Shown piece after piece: positions 43,237-51,378 of a stretch of DNA of 51,378 bases (positions are counted from its first letter, which is position 1; every line of letters starts with the position of its first letter). The translations under genes were made by a program, and so were the position numbers. Where the stretch lies: assembly GCF_003264365.1 (NCBI RefSeq), contig NZ_PYAK01000042.1, forward strand, positions 1 to 51,378. The letters run 5' to 3'. The notes under the pieces were generated by a model. That model did not search any database. It saw nothing but the letters and a program-made list of their open reading frames with translations, and was not told the DNA's origin. The stretch is from Micromonospora noduli. Lineage in GTDB: Bacteria > Actinomycetota > Actinomycetes > Mycobacteriales > Micromonosporaceae.

Positions 43237-44487
43237 TCACGTTCGTCGGTGGTACTGGTTGCGGCGGGGGAGCCGGTCGGAATCGAGCCAGGCCGGTGGG
43301 ACGAATTCGGGGTGGCCGTCGCCGCCGAGCCGGACGGTCCACTCACCACGGTGGACGTGTCGGTGATGGTGGCCGCAGAGCAGCACGGCGTTGGCCAGGC
43401 TGGTGTCGCCGCCGTCGGCCCAGTGCCGGATGTGGTGGGCGTCGCACCAGCGCGGTGGGCGGTCGCAGCCCGGGAAGGCGCAGCCGCGGTCGCGCAGGAC
43501 CAGAGCGCGTCGCAGGGGACCGGTGATGAGCCGGCGTTGCCTGCCCACGTCGAGCGTCTGGCCGCTGCCGCCAAGGACGGCGGGCAGGATCGCGGCGTCG
43601 CAGGCGAGGCGGCGGACCGTCTCCGGGGTGAGTTGCGGGCCCGTGTCGAGAGTGCCGGCGCCGAGCCGCCGGGCCAACGTTTCGAAGCTGGTGGTGACGA
43701 CGACCTGGGCGGGTTCGCCGCCGTGCTCGGGCAGCTCACCCGTGCGCAGGGCAAGCCGGCAGAGGTCGGCGAAAGCATCGTGCCGGCGTTGCCCGGGAGA
43801 ACGCGGATCGTCTGGGCCGGACGGTGCGGTCATTGGGTCGATCGCGGCGCGCAGCAGACCGGCCGCCTCGCCGTCGAGGATGCCGGACAGTCGCAGTCGG
43901 CCGTCCCGTAGCTCGGACAGCGTTACATGGCGGTCTCGGTAGGCTCGGCGGGCCTCGGCCTCCATCGCCGCCTCGGCGGCGGCATCGGCGATCTCTGGGG
44001 CGACGTGGTCGAGGATCCGGGTGCCCAGCTTGCGAAGCAGGGTCGGCTCGAACTGCCCGGCCCACTCGACCAGGACGCCCACAGCCTTCTCGGCAGCCTC
44101 GGCGCCAGCGGCCGTGTGCACTGCGCTGACCGTGTCGGCGATGACCCGGACCTGCTCCACGTCGACCGCTCCGCCGGCCAGCGCGTCCCGCACACCGGCC
44201 GGGGCGGCATCGAGCGTCGCGGCCAGCTCGACCAGACGGCGGGCGGCACCAACCCCGAGGCGCAGCCGGTCCCGTAGCCACACGTCCGTCGAGGACGCGC
44301 CCTGCGCGGTCGCGATGCCTCGACCCTCCAGCTCCCGCACGAGGGCCAGCTTGACCATGGCCAGGCGTTGTTCGAGTCGGTGCGTGGCGTCGAGTGCCGC
44401 GACGAGGTCGTGCTCCGGAAGAGCCCACGCCGACGCGCCAACGCAGCCGGCTACTGCCGCCTCCGCCTGCGCCAACTCCTCCAACAT
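43237..44487 (-). CDS. DUF222-HNH endonuclease (13E12-repeat-like)
   Basis: A 416-residue protein. The N-terminal DUF222 region (~20-300) is helical, and the C-terminal HNH nuclease has CAFPGCDRPPRWCDAHHI then LLCGHHHRHVH, with zinc Cys and catalytic His. This family is spread in many copies in actinobacteria and includes the REP13E12 genes of M. tuberculosis. An SOS-box-like site sits 11 bases upstream of the ATG, consistent with damage-inducible expression of several mycobacterial members as I recall. Role unsettled; mobile or repair-related roles have been suggested. Confidence 0.9.
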   Translation of the reverse strand: MLEELAQAEAAVAGCVGASAWALPEHDLVAALDATHRLEQRLAMVKLALVRELEGRGIATAQGASSTDVWLRDRLRLGVGAARRLVELAATLDAAPAGVRDALAGGAVDVEQVRVIADTVSAVHTAAGAEAAEKAVGVLVEWAGQFEPTLLRKLGTRILDHVAPEIADAAAEAAMEAEARRAYRDRHVTLSELRDGRLRLSGILDGEAAGLLRAAIDPMTAPSGPDDPRSPGQRRHDAFADLCRLALRTGELPEHGGEPAQVVVTTSFETLARRLGAGTLDTGPQLTPETVRRLACDAAILPAVLGGSGQTLDVGRQRRLITGPLRRALVLRDRGCAFPGCDRPPRWCDAHHIRHWADGGDTSLANAVLLCGHHHRHVHRGEWTVRLGGDGHPEFVPPAWLDSDRLPRRNQYHRRT

Positions 44488-44497
44488 GGACCAACAA

Positions 44498-44513
44498 TAG
44501 AACAGGTGTACGA
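44498..44513 (-). promoter_or_regulatory. LexA (SOS) box-like site before the DUF222-HNH gene
   Basis: TAGAACAGGTGTACGA matches the actinobacterial SOS consensus TCGAACRNNYGTTCGA at 14 of 16 positions; GTAC replaces GTTC in one half-site. It lies 11 bases upstream of the ATG. Confidence 0.6.
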
Positions 44514-44559
44514 CGATTTTCCGGCCCGCGGTGGGCGAGGTTTGGCGGCTCCGGGCGAC

Positions 44560-44649
44560 GACGATGAGCGGCGAGGGTGGGCGGTGACGATGAGCGGCGA
44601 GGGTGGGCGGTGACGATGAGCGGCGAGGGTGGGCGGTGACGGTGGGCGG
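44560..44649. repeat. 26-bp tandem repeat, three copies plus a partial
   Basis: Units start at 44560, 44586 and 44612 and read GACGATGAGCGGCGAGGGTG plus GGCGGT. A truncated copy follows. Located between the divergent-to-tail HNH gene and the next minus-strand gene. Likely arose by slippage; no function is seen. Confidence 0.88.
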
Positions 44650-44697
44650 CCCGCCCGGGAGCGACAGCTGATCTTCGGAGGCGCCGGCGTGCCGGGC

Positions 44698-45627
44698 TCA
44701 GCGGCTGGTGCCGTCGACGAGACGTTCGGTGGCGAGGCAGGAGACGAGGCAGCGTTCCTTTGCGTCACCGCTCAGCCGGGCGGTCCAGTCGGTGAGGCCG
44801 CCGTCGCCAATCTCCAGGCTGCCGCCCAGGACGGTGATCCGCAGGGCGCAGCCCGTGTAGTAGCCGCGACCGCGAGACCGCTCCGGTTCGTCCACGAGCG
44901 GCACCACACCTTTGTCCAGTGCTGGTCGGACGGTGTCGGCCAGCCGCTCCCGGACGGCCTGATCGTCGAAGATGGTGACGTGCAGCTGAGGCGCGGCGGC
45001 CGGCGCCAGCTCGGCGAGGACGGTCCGCCAGTAGGTGAGGTGCCGGACCAGCAGCCGGGCCTGGGTGCCTCCCGAGCCGGTGTCCCGGGCGCTGGACACG
45101 AGGGCGAAGAGCCGGAAGTGCGCCGACGCGTCGCCGCCGAAGTCCTGCGCCCGCAGCACCCGGTGGGCAGCGGCCAGGTGCACCTCGCTCTGTCGGCGGC
45201 GACGTACGGCCGCCTCGATGGCGAGGGCGTTGGTGGGGTCGCTCAGCACCTCGCTGGCGCGCATCGTGGTGACGATCCTGTTCTGGCTGACCGGCGCGAC
45301 CGCCGAGCAGGTGCCGACCGGTACGACCGGCGACAGCTCCACTCCGGCGACGTCGGCGGGCAGCAGTTGCCACATCCGGGCCTCCACCCGTGCGAGCGCG
45401 CGCGGGTCGGCGCGGGCTGGTCGGACGAAGCGGTCCTCGCGCCACCGTCGCACCACCTCGGACGGGCGCGCGGTCGCCACCCGGTCGCGGGCCACGCTCA
45501 ACAGCAGACTGCGCAGGTCTGCGCTGGACAGCCCGGACAGTGCGCTGCGGGTCCCCGCCGGCATCGCCGCCCACACTCGACGCTCCGCGCCAGGCAGTTC
45601 GTCGCCAACCAGATCACCACCACCCAT
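44698..45627 (-). CDS. Hypothetical protein, possibly a degenerate HisRS-like class II synthetase core
   Basis: A 309-residue cytoplasmic protein. The C-terminal part reads GRGYYTGCALRIT, then IGDGGLTDW, then SCLATERLV, which resembles HisRS/HisZ blocks RGLDYYTGTVF, IGGGGRYD and AIGLERLL. The middle has PVGTCSAVAPVSQNRIV, RASEVLSDPTNALA and AHFRLFALVSS. The full motif 2 and anticodon domain of a working HisRS are not seen. So it may be a paralogue that binds a small molecule or nucleotide; the HisRS link is my tentative reading. Start uncertain: ATG 45627 or GTG 45648. Confidence 0.5.
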   Translation of the reverse strand: MGGGDLVGDELPGAERRVWAAMPAGTRSALSGLSSADLRSLLLSVARDRVATARPSEVVRRWREDRFVRPARADPRALARVEARMWQLLPADVAGVELSPVVPVGTCSAVAPVSQNRIVTTMRASEVLSDPTNALAIEAAVRRRRQSEVHLAAAHRVLRAQDFGGDASAHFRLFALVSSARDTGSGGTQARLLVRHLTYWRTVLAELAPAAAPQLHVTIFDDQAVRERLADTVRPALDKGVVPLVDEPERSRGRGYYTGCALRITVLGGSLEIGDGGLTDWTARLSGDAKERCLVSCLATERLVDGTSR

Positions 45628-45775
45628 GGCATTACCATGGCTCACTCGGCGCGACCGATCCATCGGTTTGCGGCGGGCCCGATGATTCGTCCACGTCATC
45701 AGCTCGACAGCGTCAGCCGCAGACACGCGGCCCGACCGCTCCGAGCGGCCTCCTGGCGGCGAGCGGCATGCCCTC

Positions 45776-45835
45776 GATCACTTGATGGGCAGTAGCGGAA
45801 GCCTCGGCGTTCCAGCTACCCACCATCAAGTGATC
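45776..45835. repeat. 60-bp palindrome, copy E of the GATC-tipped family
   Basis: GATCACTTGATGG (45776-45788) pairs perfectly with CCATCAAGTGATC (45823-45835); inner GTAGC/GCTAC continues the stem. Lies in the divergent gap between the HisRS-like gene and the HAD gene. Its sequence differs from the other copies but the GATC tips and fold match. Confidence 0.85.
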
Positions 45836-45907
45836 ATGGAAGCCTGCTGGCCGCATGTACCCCCGTCTATGCTTCACCGATGGTGCGAGCGTCAACGGGG
45901 GACGGAC

Positions 45908-46564
45908 ATGATCGACACGGTGATCTTTGATGTTGGTGGGACCATTCTCGACGAGTCCCACGAGTTCGCTGCCTGGGCCGACTGGCTCGGCGTGCCCCGG
46001 CACACCTTCTCGGCGGTCTTCGGTGCGGTGATTGCCCGGGGTCTGGACTATCAGGAGACGTTCCGGGTCTTCCGGCCCGACTTCGATCTCACCGTGGAGT
46101 TGGAGCGTCGGGCGGCTGCCGGCCAGCCGGAGTCGTTCGCCGAGGAGGATCTCTACCCGGACGCGCGGGGGTGCCTGGGGTCCTTGAAGGACCAGGGTCT
46201 GGTCGTGGGCCTGGCCGGTAACCAGCCAGCTCATGCCGAGGCGACCCTGCGCGATCTCGACCTTCCGGTGGACGTGATCGGCACGTCGCACGGGTGGGGC
46301 GTGGCGAAGCCGTCACCGGCGTTCTTCGAGCGGGTCGTCGCCGCGGGCGGTGGTGTCGCGTCGTCGATCCTGTACGTCGGCGACCGGCCGGACAACGACG
46401 TGCGCCCGGCCCTGGAGGCGGGCATGAAGACGTGCCTGATCCGACGCGGTCCGTGGGGGCACATCCTCGACCCCTCCACAGTGGCAGAGCGGTGCCTGTT
46501 CCGGATCGACTCGCTGGACGAACTCCCGAGCCTGGTGGCGAAGCACAACGCGACCGGCGGTTGA
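45908..46564 (+). CDS. HAD-superfamily hydrolase
   Basis: A 218-residue phosphatase-like protein. Motif I reads FDVGGTI (the first Asp kept, the second position is Gly), with a downstream VGLAGNQPAH for motif II (Asn where Ser/Thr is usual), KPSPAFF for motif III and VGDRPDNDVRPA for motif IV. The altered motif I is common in one HAD branch, but it removes the usual acid-base Asp, so activity is uncertain. ATG 45908 has GGGGGAC upstream. A -10-like TATGCT lies near 45870, just after palindrome E. Confidence 0.87.
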   Translation: MIDTVIFDVGGTILDESHEFAAWADWLGVPRHTFSAVFGAVIARGLDYQETFRVFRPDFDLTVELERRAAAGQPESFAEEDLYPDARGCLGSLKDQGLVVGLAGNQPAHAEATLRDLDLPVDVIGTSHGWGVAKPSPAFFERVVAAGGGVASSILYVGDRPDNDVRPALEAGMKTCLIRRGPWGHILDPSTVAERCLFRIDSLDELPSLVAKHNATGG

Positions 46565-46630
46565 CCCGCCGGCCGCGCTGATCGTGCGGTCCCGGTGACC
46601 GCCCGGGAAGGGCGGCCACCAGGACGTCGG

Positions 46631-49240
46631 TCAGGTCAGCGAGCAGGCCGCTCCGTTGACAGTGACCAGGCCGGGCCTCGGGTTGGCGCCGCCGCCTGTC
46701 GTCGCGTTGAAGCCGAACGTCACAGTGCCGCCGGGTGCGATCTTGGCGTTGTACGACTCGTTGCGCGCGGTCACCGTCGCGCCGGACTGGGTGACCTTCG
46801 CCAGCCACGCCTCGCGCACCCGCTGGTCACCGGTGAACGCGAAGCGCACGCTCCAGCCGTTGACGGCGGTGGCGCCCGTGTTCTGGATGGTCAGCTGCCC
46901 GGTGAACCCGGTGCCGCCCTGCCAGGCGCCGTAGTTGGAGTAGCGCGCCGTGCAGGTGGTGGCCGGCACCGCCCCGGCGTCACCCTGGTCGGCCAGGAAC
47001 GAGGAGATCCAGGCCAGCGCCGAGTTCCAGTTGATCGCCACCTCGTTGGTCGAGTACGAGTTGATGTCGTCGACGTAGCAGAACATCGGCTCGCAGCCGG
47101 CGAGCAGTTGTGCCACGAACGGGTCCTGGAGGGCCGCGTTCGGGCCACCGGCGAGGGAGCCGGCGGGCGGTCGGGGCAGGTTCGGGTCGAGCTGGTGGCC
47201 GAAGATCCGGCTGTGCTGGTTCTGCGCGGCGTGCTCACCCCACCCGGTGACGTAGGAGATGTTCAGGGCGTTGCGGCCGAGGATGTAGTCCATTGCCTGC
47301 ACGGCGCCGTCGCGGTAGACGGGGTTGCGGGTCAGGTCGAACGCGGTGGCCAGCACCACCGCGTTGTTGATGACGTTGCTGTTGCCGCCCCAGAAGTAGC
47401 TGTTGGCGTCACCGGGCATCGGCAGCCCGTACGCCTGCCGGCGCAGCTCGGCGAGGTACGTGTCGGCCGCGGCGGTGACCGAGGCGCGGACCCGGGCCAG
47501 ATCGGCGGCGGGCAGCCCGTTCGGCACGGTGGCCAGATCGAGTCGGCCCAGCGCGGCCACGCTCTGCCAGCCGAAGCCCCGGGCGTCGAACACGTTCCCG
47601 GTGTGGTGCGGTGAGGCGGTCAGGTCGGCCAGGTAGTTCTGCGCTCCGGTGGTCAGGTACAGCTCGGCCGCCGCCCAGTAGAACTCGTCGGTGACGTTGC
47701 TGTCGTCGTACGCGCCGCCGCCGGTGCCGTCGGTCGGGCTGGCGTACACCGCCGGGTGGGCCTTGGCCGCGGCGTAGGCGGTCTTCGCGGCGGTGCCGCA
47801 GCGGGTCGCGAACGCCGCGTCGTAGGGGGCGAAGAGCCGGGCGCACTGGGCGGCGGTGGCGGCCAGGTTGAGGGTGGCCGCGGTCGACGGTGGGTGCAGC
47901 TCGCGCGGCTGCGGGTCGTCCTGCGGCGAGAGGGGCAGTCCGGTCCAGTTCTGATCGTGGATCTTGTGGTGGACCATGCCGGCGAGCGGCTTGCCGGCGG
48001 GCACCTGCATGCGCAGCAGGAACTCCAGCTCCCAGCGGGCCTCGTCGAGGATGTCCGGCACCCCGTTGTCGCGCTCGGGCACCCGCAGCGTGCTGTCGGC
48101 GAGTTCTGCGCCGCCGTTGGCGGTGGCCGCCGTCTTGGTCCGCTCGAAGGTGTTCAGCAGCTGGTAGGTGGCGATGCCGCCGTTGACCACGTACTTGCCG
48201 TGGTCGCCGGCGTCGTACCAACCGCCGCGCACGTCGAGGGAGTAGTCGCAGACACCCGGCTGGCAGGGCACGTTGGTGTCGCCCTGGTTGGGTGCGACGC
48301 CGAGGTGGCCGGCGGGTCGGGCGTACTCGTCGCCGATCAGGTCACCGTCGATGGCGATGCCGCTGCGCTGGGCGTAGAAGAACTGCAACGAGTCGGAGCG
48401 CAGCTGGTCGTAGAGGGCGCCGGAGATGTCGAACGGGTGGCTGGTCTCGCCGTCCACGGTGAGCGTGAGCCCGGTGCCGGGGGTGCGGTAGCTGGAGAAG
48501 TCGACCGTCTGCACGTTCTGCCCGGAGGCGGCGTCGACACCGCGAGCGGTGGTGGTGCCACTGGCCACGACGGCGCCGGCGGCGTTGCGCAGCTGCCAGG
48601 GCAGCGCTTCGGTGGCCTCGGTGACGACAGTGGCGTTCTTCGGGCCGCCGGGGAGGTAGCCGACCTGGTTGACGCGCACGCGTGGCCCGGTGTCCGGCTC
48701 GTACGGCTCGGGTGGCTCGCCGCCGCGCAGCGAGACGTCGTCCAGGCAGATGGTCTGCGCCTGGACGGAACCGCCGACCTGGAAGATCAGTTGGGCGCTG
48801 GGGTTGTCGTCCGGGACGGTGAAGGTCTGCTCGACCCGCTGGAGGGTGCCGGTCGCGGTGGCGTCCACTGCCGCGTACGTGGTGTACGGGGCGCTGCCGA
48901 GCTGCAGCACGGCCTTGACCGCGGCGCCGGGGGTGGCGGAGACCGCGAAGCCGAGGGTGTATTCGGCGCCGGCGATCAGCGGTACGCCGTCCTGGCCGAT
49001 GCCGGCGTCCCACGGGTTGGCCAGCCCGCCCGCGACGGTGGTGCAGAGCTGGCCGTCGGTGACCGCCAGCGCGCCGGTGCCGAAGGAGAACCAGGGGCTG
49101 ACCCCGGCGCTGAAGTCGCCGTTGTCGATCTGCTCGGGGGCGTCCGGTGGTGGGTCGGCGTGGGCCGCGCCGGCGCCCGCGCCGGTGAGGGCCAGAGTGG
49201 TCGCCGCAGCCAACAGGAGGCGGCGTCGGGATGGCGTCAC
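46631..49240 (-). CDS. Secreted GH9 endoglucanase with CBM4/9 and CBM2 modules
   Basis: Degrades cellulose outside the cell. The 869-residue protein has a signal peptide with SRRRLLLAA (Tat-like), cleaved near AHA-D at residue 28. Then a CBM4/9-like module (~38-172), an Ig-like cellulase N-terminal domain (~186-273), and a GH9 catalytic domain (~278-755) with D343/D346 in GGWYDAGDHGKY and the acid E733 in STNEVAINW. A CBM2 at ~763-869 (CTARYSNYGAWQGG to the final AACSLT) binds crystalline cellulose. GTG 49240 has GGAAGGA upstream. A perfect CelR/CebR operator and a TTGACA promoter precede it, so it should be induced by cello-oligosaccharides. Confidence 0.95.
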   Translation of the reverse strand: MTPSRRRLLLAAATTLALTGAGAGAAHADPPPDAPEQIDNGDFSAGVSPWFSFGTGALAVTDGQLCTTVAGGLANPWDAGIGQDGVPLIAGAEYTLGFAVSATPGAAVKAVLQLGSAPYTTYAAVDATATGTLQRVEQTFTVPDDNPSAQLIFQVGGSVQAQTICLDDVSLRGGEPPEPYEPDTGPRVRVNQVGYLPGGPKNATVVTEATEALPWQLRNAAGAVVASGTTTARGVDAASGQNVQTVDFSSYRTPGTGLTLTVDGETSHPFDISGALYDQLRSDSLQFFYAQRSGIAIDGDLIGDEYARPAGHLGVAPNQGDTNVPCQPGVCDYSLDVRGGWYDAGDHGKYVVNGGIATYQLLNTFERTKTAATANGGAELADSTLRVPERDNGVPDILDEARWELEFLLRMQVPAGKPLAGMVHHKIHDQNWTGLPLSPQDDPQPRELHPPSTAATLNLAATAAQCARLFAPYDAAFATRCGTAAKTAYAAAKAHPAVYASPTDGTGGGAYDDSNVTDEFYWAAAELYLTTGAQNYLADLTASPHHTGNVFDARGFGWQSVAALGRLDLATVPNGLPAADLARVRASVTAAADTYLAELRRQAYGLPMPGDANSYFWGGNSNVINNAVVLATAFDLTRNPVYRDGAVQAMDYILGRNALNISYVTGWGEHAAQNQHSRIFGHQLDPNLPRPPAGSLAGGPNAALQDPFVAQLLAGCEPMFCYVDDINSYSTNEVAINWNSALAWISSFLADQGDAGAVPATTCTARYSNYGAWQGGTGFTGQLTIQNTGATAVNGWSVRFAFTGDQRVREAWLAKVTQSGATVTARNESYNAKIAPGGTVTFGFNATTGGGANPRPGLVTVNGAACSLT

Positions 49241-49302
49241 GGGGAGTCCTTCCGGGACGGAAAGTGGGACGTTGGTGGTGGCACTGTGATGCAAAGGGAA
49301 GC

Positions 49303-49316
49303 TGGGAGCGCTCCCA
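49303..49316. promoter_or_regulatory. CelR/CebR operator
   Basis: TGGGAGCGCTCCCA is the exact 14-bp palindrome bound by CelR of Thermobifida fusca and CebR of Streptomyces, LacI-family repressors released by cellobiose or cellotriose. It lies 63 bases upstream of the cellulase GTG and just past the promoter. Confidence 0.93.
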
Positions 49317-49328
49317 GGTATCGGCTCG

Positions 49329-49357
49329 ATGTTTCCAGTGCCGGTACGCCATGTCAA
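49329..49357 (-). promoter_or_regulatory. Cellulase promoter
   Basis: On the minus strand: TTGACA (49357-49352), a 17-base spacer and AAACAT (49334-49329). The operator lies about 12 bases beyond the -10, where bound repressor would block transcription. Confidence 0.6.
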
Positions 49358-49515
49358 TTGATCTGGTTGGATGGGTTTCAGCATCCGACGAGGGCGGTCA
49401 GCCCGAGCGGCGCCTCCCGACGCGCCGCCTCCCGAACGTGAGATTGGCCGCGCCACGCGCCGTCGTCCTGATCTCCTAGAGACAACTGCGCCCTTCGCCT
49501 GGCAGGCTGCCTCCC

Positions 49516-50241
49516 ATGACCCTGAAGCTGCGTTCCGTGGGAACGAGCGACCGTGGGCTGATCCGCAGCGGAAACCAGGACGCCCTGCACGCCGGCACCT
49601 GGCTCGTCGCCGTCGCCGACGGCATGGGCGGAATGGCCGCCGGCGACCTGGCCAGCGCCCTCACCATCGACGCGGTCGCCCCGCTGGACGTGGAGACACC
49701 CGAGGACGCCCTGGTGGCCGCGCTCGAAGGTGGCATCGCACTGGCCACCTCCCGGATCCGACAGGCGGTCGCCGAGGATCCCGAGCGCCAGGGCATGGGC
49801 ACCACGCTGACCGCCCTGCTCTTCGCCCGTACCGGCAGCTGCCTGGCACTCGCGCACGTCGGCGACTCCCGGGCCTACCTGTTCCGCGAGGGCGTGCTCA
49901 AGCAGGTCACCCGGGACGACACGTTCGTCCAGATGCTGGTGGATCAGGGCGTGATCACCGCGGACCAGGCCAGCAGCCACCCGCGCCGGGCCGTGGTCAC
50001 CCAGGCGTTGCAGGGTGACGAGGTCTCCCCGTCGTACGCGACCATGGTGCCCCGGGCCGGCGACCGGTGGCTGCTGTGCAGCGACGGCCTCTCCAACGTG
50101 GTCCGTCCGGACACCCTCACCGAGGTGCTCAGCGGCTATCCGGACCGGGACGCCTGCGCCGCCAAGCTCATCGACCTGGCCCTGCACGCCGGCGCGCCGG
50201 ACAACGTCACAGTCGTGGTGGCCGACGTCGTCGAGGAGTAG
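49516..50241 (+). CDS. PP2C-family serine/threonine phosphatase
   Basis: A 241-residue cytoplasmic phosphatase. Metal-binding motifs: RSGNQDAL (first Asp), ADGMGGMAAGD, GTTLTALLF, HVGDSRAYL, CSDGLSNVV and DNVTVVV. Reverses Ser/Thr protein kinase signalling; no kinase gene lies in this window. CAGGCT seven bases before the ATG suggests a leaderless mRNA. Its 3' end is 8 bases from the convergent hrpB stop. Confidence 0.95.
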   Translation: MTLKLRSVGTSDRGLIRSGNQDALHAGTWLVAVADGMGGMAAGDLASALTIDAVAPLDVETPEDALVAALEGGIALATSRIRQAVAEDPERQGMGTTLTALLFARTGSCLALAHVGDSRAYLFREGVLKQVTRDDTFVQMLVDQGVITADQASSHPRRAVVTQALQGDEVSPSYATMVPRAGDRWLLCSDGLSNVVRPDTLTEVLSGYPDRDACAAKLIDLALHAGAPDNVTVVVADVVEE

Positions 50242-50249
50242 GCCGGCGC

Positions 50250-51378
50250 TCAGCGCCGACGTGGCGTGGCGTGCCGGGTGGGTGTCGCCGTTCCCGGATC
50301 CTCCGGCCACGGGTGCCGGGGATAGCGCCCGCGCAGCTCGGAGCGGACCTGCGGATAGCCGGTACGCCAGAACGACGCCAAATCGGCGGTGACCGCCACC
50401 GGGCGGCCGGCGGGGGAGAGCAGGTGCAGCAGCACCGGCACCCGACCGTCGGCGATGCGGGGGGCCGCCGGCCAACCGAACGTCTCCTGGAGCTTCACGG
50501 CGAGCACCGGCGCGGCCGGGTCGCCGTAGTCCAGCCGGATCCGGGAACCACTCGGCACCTCGATCCGCTCCGGGGCCAGCTCGTCGAGGCGGGCGGCCTG
50601 CGCCCAGGGCAGCAGCCGACGCAGCGCCGACGGCACGTCCACTCGCGCCAGGTCGGCCCGGCGTCGTGCCGCGGCCAGCTCCGGGCCCAGCCAGGTCGGC
50701 GCGGCGTCGAGCAACGAGTCGTCGCCGACCTCCGGCCACGGCTCGCCCAGGTGGTGCCGGAGGAACGCGAGCCGCTCGCGCAGCGCCCGAGCCGCTGGCG
50801 TCCACGGCAACAGCCCCAGCCCGTCCTGGCGCAGGCCGGTCAGCAGCGCGGCGGCCACCTCCGCCCGGTCCGGCCGGTCCAGCCGCCGCTGGACCAGCTC
50901 GATCGCGCCCAGCCGGGTCACCTCCCGGGCCACCACGTCCCCGTCCGACCAGCCGACCTCGCGGCCGGTGCGCAGCAACGGGCCGGCCGCCTCCCGGGCC
51001 GTCGCCTCATCCACCGGGGAGGCCCGACGGATGCGGGCCGACGGCGCGCCGGGGGTGCGGTCCGCGACCGCCACCGCCAGCCAGTCGGACCCGGTCAGCC
51101 CCGAGCCGGCCGCCAGCTCCGCTGCGGTCCCGCCGGTCATCAGGTACGCCGAACCACCCGGCCGCCGCACCCGTGCCAACCGTTCCGGGTACGCCAGACC
51201 GACGAGCAGCCCGGCGGCGAGATCGTCGCTCAGTCCACCCGAGCCGGCGCGGCCGGCGGCGTCGGCGCGGCCCTTCGGCGGGGCGCCGGCAGGCAGCGCG
51301 GCGCGTAGCCGGCGTACCTCGGTGCGCCAACGAGCGGTTGCGCCCGCGTCCACGCCGGTGCGCAGCCGACGCCAACCG
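50250..51378 (-). CDS. hrpB: ATP-dependent helicase HrpB, C-terminal part (5' end beyond window)
   Basis: The frame runs off the right edge with no start in view; about 375 residues remain. They hold the HrpB C-terminal region: LLVGLAYPERLAR, then the DUF-like C-terminal block VPVLLHLLSPAGRPVAVTADLASFWRTGYP, and RGRYPRHPWPEDP near the end, which is diagnostic of HrpB. The helicase motifs lie outside. A GTG at 51353 in this frame is internal, since the homologous sequence continues upstream (GWRRLRTG). Confidence 0.93.
   Translation of the reverse strand, partial: GWRRLRTGVDAGATARWRTEVRRLRAALPAGAPPKGRADAAGRAGSGGLSDDLAAGLLVGLAYPERLARVRRPGGSAYLMTGGTAAELAAGSGLTGSDWLAVAVADRTPGAPSARIRRASPVDEATAREAAGPLLRTGREVGWSDGDVVAREVTRLGAIELVQRRLDRPDRAEVAAALLTGLRQDGLGLLPWTPAARALRERLAFLRHHLGEPWPEVGDDSLLDAAPTWLGPELAAARRRADLARVDVPSALRRLLPWAQAARLDELAPERIEVPSGSRIRLDYGDPAAPVLAVKLQETFGWPAAPRIADGRVPVLLHLLSPAGRPVAVTADLASFWRTGYPQVRSELRGRYPRHPWPEDPGTATPTRHATPRRR

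Noticed and set aside
44560..44649. Tandem repeat as a coding repeat
   Set aside because: It lies between two genes and the period of 26 bp is not a multiple of three.

Overview
This is a 51.4-kb piece of a high-GC actinobacterial chromosome. The gene set fits a filamentous soil actinomycete of the Micromonospora type: F420/FMN-type luciferase-like oxidoreductase, class F sortase, DUF222-HNH nuclease, DUF559 protein, PAC2 protein, GH9 cellulase with CBM2, IdeR-type iron box and many leaderless starts. The genus is my inference; no rRNA gene is present. I saw no tRNA, rRNA, CRISPR array, prophage or intact insertion sequence. Both ends cut a gene: tex at the left (its C-terminus is missing) and hrpB at the right (its N-terminus is missing).

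Layout. 1-9 kb: tex, dgt, a metallo-beta-lactamase-fold hydrolase, a class-A beta-lactamase-like serine hydrolase, an SDR and a zinc alcohol dehydrogenase, with two different tandem repeat arrays between them. 9-14 kb: the sdhCAB succinate dehydrogenase operon with a strong terminator and a divergent LysR regulator. 14-20 kb: a lone dTDP-glucose 4,6-dehydratase, the giant helicase HrpA, a cytidine-deaminase-like protein and a YCII protein. 20-24 kb: a siderophore ABC importer (two FecCD permeases, ATPase, lipoprotein) behind an IdeR/DmdR iron box. 24-26 kb: an accessory spot with a DUF559 nuclease-like gene bracketed by two 82-bp palindromes, and an unknown gene with an AT-rich inverted-repeat operator. 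26-35 kb: DUF3516 helicase, trmB, a probable sortase substrate plus class F sortase, a dehalogenase-like hydrolase, an MhuD-type heme oxygenase, exonuclease III and a PAC2 protein. 35-43 kb: a membrane-anchored lysozyme-like protein, a 48-residue basic protein, EcsC, an SGNH esterase, an ABM-membrane protein, succinate-semialdehyde dehydrogenase, a luciferase-like oxidoreductase and a Na+/H+ antiporter overlapping a UBP zinc-finger gene. 43-51 kb: DUF222-HNH nuclease with an SOS-like box, a possible degenerate HisRS-like protein, a HAD phosphatase, a secreted GH9 cellulase under a perfect CelR/CebR operator, a PP2C phosphatase and hrpB.

The most unusual signal is a family of long intergenic palindromes whose arms carry GATC at or near the tips: two copies of 77 bp, two of 82 bp and one of 60 bp. 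The two 82-bp copies lie in the same orientation on either side of the DUF559 gene, like a small cassette. Other leads are the sortase with an adjacent substrate carrying a GPATG (not LPxTG) signal, the antiporter/UBP zinc-finger overlap, and the HisRS-like gene. Function calls rest on motifs read by eye and remembered families; no database search was run.
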